Position numbers and translations under genes: made by a program
Notes under the pieces: generated by a model
The model's input: only the letters and a program-made list of their open reading frames with translations
Told to the model about the DNA's origin: nothing
Database searches by the model: none
Source: Pedosphaera sp.
GTDB lineage: Bacteria > Verrucomicrobiota > Verrucomicrobiia > Limisphaerales > JADLHS01
NCBI GenBank assembly: GCA_009695195.1
Contig: SIBJ01000002.1
Coordinates: 1-64,000 of the forward strand
Reading direction: 5' to 3'
Length of the DNA stretch: 64,000 nt
Shown here: one piece after another, positions 61,949 to 64,000 of the stretch
Position numbering within the stretch: position 1 is the first letter of the stretch
Layout of the letters: each line of letters starts with the position of its first letter

Positions 61949-64000
61949 ATGTTGTTTTTTCGCACGAAAATCCTCCCGCCGGTCGTTTTTCTTTTTCTCT
62001 ACGCCGGGTTCGCGTGCGTTTTGACCCAGGCCCAAACCAGCAACGTCACCGTCCGCGTGATGGCCTCCAACCTGTCCTCGGGCAACAATCAACGTTATGA
62101 ATCACCCGGGCTTGACATCCTTCAAGGCTTGAAGCCCGACCTCGTCGCGATGCAGGAGTTCAACGTCACCAATCAGTTCGGCTTCAACACCACTGCCGCC
62201 ATCAGCAACATGGTCGCCACAACTTTTGGCACCAATTTCAGCTACTACCGTGAAACCGGCTACAACATTCCCAACGGCGTCATCAGCCGTTATCCCATCC
62301 TGTCGAGCGGCAGTTGGCCCTCTGACGTCGGCGACCGCGGTTACGCCTGGGCGCAGATCGACCTGCCCGGTACCAACAATCTCTACCTCGTGAGCGTCCA
62401 CCTCAAGGCCAGTAGCGGCTCGGCAACCCAACGGGCCAGTGAGGCAGGAGTCGTCAAATCCAACATCCTGTTTTTCTTTCCCGCCGGCGCGTGGATCATC
62501 GTCGCCGGGGACATGAATCTGTATTCCGAAACCGAAGGCGCCATCGTCACCTTCAAAACTTTTCTCAGCGACAGCCCCGTACCCGCCGACCAAAGCGGCG
62601 ATCAGGATACAAACGCCGGACGCGCCGAACGCTACGACCGCGTGCTCCCGAGTTTTTCCTTCACCAACACGCTCACGCCCGTCGTCCTGCCGTCGCACAC
62701 CTTCGCCAACGGACTCGTCTTCGACTCGCGCGTTTACACGCCGCTCACTGACGTTCCGCCGGTGGTCTCGGGCGATTCCGGCGCCACCGGAATGCAGCAC
62801 ATGGGCGTGGTGAAGGATTTTCTAATCACCTTCGCCATCACGAACGGCGTCATCGCCCCGGTCATTACCAACCAACCGCAGAGCCTCACCGTCACGCAGA
62901 ACAACAACGCCAACTTCACCGTCCTCGCCGGCGGCACGGCGCCGCTGAGTTATCAATGGCGCTTCGGCGCGACGAACATCGGCGGCGCGACGGCCAGCAG
63001 TTACACCCGCACCGCCGCACAGGCGAACGACACCGGCAATTACACCGTCGTCATCACCAACACCGCCGGCAGCGTGACCAGTTCCGTCGCGACGCTGACC
63101 GTTCTCGTTCCGCCGGGCATCGCGACGCCGCCGCAAAGTCTCACCGTCACGCAAAACAACAACGCCACGTTCACCGTCGTTGCCACAGGGAATCCTGCGC
63201 CGGCTTACCAATGGCGCTTTGGCACGACCAACATCGCCGGCGCCACCACCAGCGCGTACACCCGCGTCAACGCGCAGACCAACGACGCTGGCAATTACAC
63301 CGTCGTCCTCACCAACGCCGCCGGTGGCCTCACGAGTGCCGTCGCCACGCTGACGGTTCTCGTTCCGCCGGGCATCGCGACGCAACCGCAAAGCCTGACC
63401 GTGACTCAAAACAACAACGCGACCTTCACCGTCGCCGCCACCGGCACCGCCACGCTCGGTTATCAATGGCGTTTCAACGCCGGCAACATCGCCGGCGCGA
63501 CCGCCAGTTCCTACACCCGCAGCAACGCGCAGACGAACGACGCCGGGAATTACACGGTCGTCATCACCAATTCCGCCGGCGGCCTCACCAGTGCCGTCGC
63601 CACGCTGACGGTTCTCGTTCCACCGGGCATCAGCACGCCCCCGCAAAATCAAACCGTCAGCCAGGCTGCCAACGCGACGTTCACCGTCACGGCGAGTGGT
63701 TCAGTGCCGCTGGGGTATCAATGGCGTTTCAACTCCGCCAGTATTGCCGGTGCCACCGCCAGCAGCTTCACGCGCGCAAACGCCCAACCCACCGATGTTG
63801 GAAACTACACCGTCGTCGTCACCAACGCCGCCGGCGGCGTGACCAGCGCGCCCGCGAGCCTCGCGCTCCAGATTCCCGCGCCGCTGCTCACAATTCTTTC
63901 CGCAGACGTGATCCAGTGGCAGGTATTGAGCAATCTGATTTATTCCGTCGAAGGAAAAACGAATGTGGAATCAACCAACTGGACATCGCTCGGCACCGCG
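61949..64000 (+). CDS. Secreted EEP-family nuclease/phosphatase with tandem Ig-like domains, C-terminus cut
   Basis: From the ATG at 61949 the frame stays open for 684 codons to the window edge. A signal peptide (LPPVVFLFLYAGFACVLTQA) is followed by an endonuclease/exonuclease/phosphatase domain (about 33-300) with VAMQEFN, ISRYPI, VSVHLKA, AGDMNLY and ERYDRVLPS. At the usual SDH site the chain reads MQHMGVVKDF, so the His is present but the Asp before it is Gln. Four Ig-like domains follow, each near 85 residues. It is probably extracellular. Activity may be altered by the missing Asp. Confidence 0.85.
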   Translation, partial: MLFFRTKILPPVVFLFLYAGFACVLTQAQTSNVTVRVMASNLSSGNNQRYESPGLDILQGLKPDLVAMQEFNVTNQFGFNTTAAISNMVATTFGTNFSYYRETGYNIPNGVISRYPILSSGSWPSDVGDRGYAWAQIDLPGTNNLYLVSVHLKASSGSATQRASEAGVVKSNILFFFPAGAWIIVAGDMNLYSETEGAIVTFKTFLSDSPVPADQSGDQDTNAGRAERYDRVLPSFSFTNTLTPVVLPSHTFANGLVFDSRVYTPLTDVPPVVSGDSGATGMQHMGVVKDFLITFAITNGVIAPVITNQPQSLTVTQNNNANFTVLAGGTAPLSYQWRFGATNIGGATASSYTRTAAQANDTGNYTVVITNTAGSVTSSVATLTVLVPPGIATPPQSLTVTQNNNATFTVVATGNPAPAYQWRFGTTNIAGATTSAYTRVNAQTNDAGNYTVVLTNAAGGLTSAVATLTVLVPPGIATQPQSLTVTQNNNATFTVAATGTATLGYQWRFNAGNIAGATASSYTRSNAQTNDAGNYTVVITNSAGGLTSAVATLTVLVPPGISTPPQNQTVSQAANATFTVTASGSVPLGYQWRFNSASIAGATASSFTRANAQPTDVGNYTVVVTNAAGGVTSAPASLALQIPAPLLTILSADVIQWQVLSNLIYSVEGKTNVESTNWTSLGTA
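62851..63870 (+). repeat. Four tandem 255-bp units encoding Ig-like domains
   Basis: The boundary CGTTCCGCCGGGCAT recurs at 63106, 63361 and (one base changed) 63616, giving an exact 255-bp (85-residue) period. Units two and three share long identical stretches such as SLTVTQNNNATFTV and NYTVV, which points to recent duplication; the first unit is more divergent. Confidence 0.88.

Noticed and set aside
62102-63652. Minus-strand frames in the Ig-repeat region
   Set aside because: They repeat with the same 255-bp period as the Ig units and are shadows of the plus-strand gene.

Overview
The window is chromosomal DNA of high GC. It looks like a soil or freshwater Verrucomicrobiota, probably the Pedosphaera/Limisphaera group. 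The support is the adjacent pair of a PSD1-type cytochrome c/DUF1549/DUF1553 protein and a DUF1501 protein, a DUF3445 oxidase, a TIGR03790 protein, many secreted proteins, and the repeat content. This is inference from gene content; no rRNA or tRNA gene was seen.

Layout. 1-2.8 kb: secreted BNR/EF-hand protein, fused in frame to an hsdM remnant, then a fibronectin III fragment and a small protein. 2.9-13.1 kb: frr, TIGR03790 protein, PhnP-like hydrolase, recN, PSD1 and DUF1501 genes. 13.1-14.4 kb: a hicBA cassette flanked by a duplicated gene end, and a frameshifted secreted protein. 14.6-22.7 kb (minus strand): tandem-winged-helix regulator, HAD-UbiA prenyltransferase, GMC oxidoreductase, two extended SDRs and lnt. 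The regulator gene and the HAD-UbiA gene are each preceded by the same perfect 22-bp palindrome. 22.8-30.2 kb: GT-C membrane protein, aldo/keto reductase, double-SIS MurQ/GKRP-like protein, sugar isomerase, lipoprotein, rhodanese. 30.4-31.8 kb: a split HipA system whose kinase gene is frameshifted. 31.8-43.3 kb: NAGPA-domain protein, CDP-alcohol transferase, MFS transporter, purE, carbonic anhydrase, DUF3445, glnS, a putative cysteine amidase, DUF2971, gltX. 43.4-52.5 kb: beta-helix protein, panE, HU, Ser/Thr kinase, aguB, a broken RelE/ParE module, rmlD-like, gluQRS, DUF885. 52.6-61.9 kb: GntR-ABC exporter operon, icd, GIY-YIG, dxs, xseB, a second GT-C protein. 61.9 kb to the end: an EEP-family nuclease with tandem Ig domains, cut by the window edge.

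The standout signal is repetitive. Several families of small palindromic elements and 7-bp tandem repeats are scattered through the window, and many lie in frame inside conserved genes. The clearest is a palindromic element of exactly 72 bp (24 codons) found in recN, lnt and the GMC gene, always in the same reading frame and giving a peptide of the form ERRAP...AE..L.AP. A fourth copy of exactly 72 bp is intergenic. A second family (about 66-78 bp, arms TGTAGGAGACGA) is in recN, the SIS gene, the MFS gene and between genes. A third (about 100 bp) is in the SIS gene and the ABC operon. Heptamer tandem repeats lie inside glnS, lnt, panE, gluQRS and the GMC gene. This resembles the protein-coding palindromic elements of Rickettsia combined with the heptamer repeats of cyanobacteria.

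A second theme is decay of toxin genes: the HipA-type kinase and the RelE/ParE toxin each carry a one-base frameshift while their partner genes are intact.
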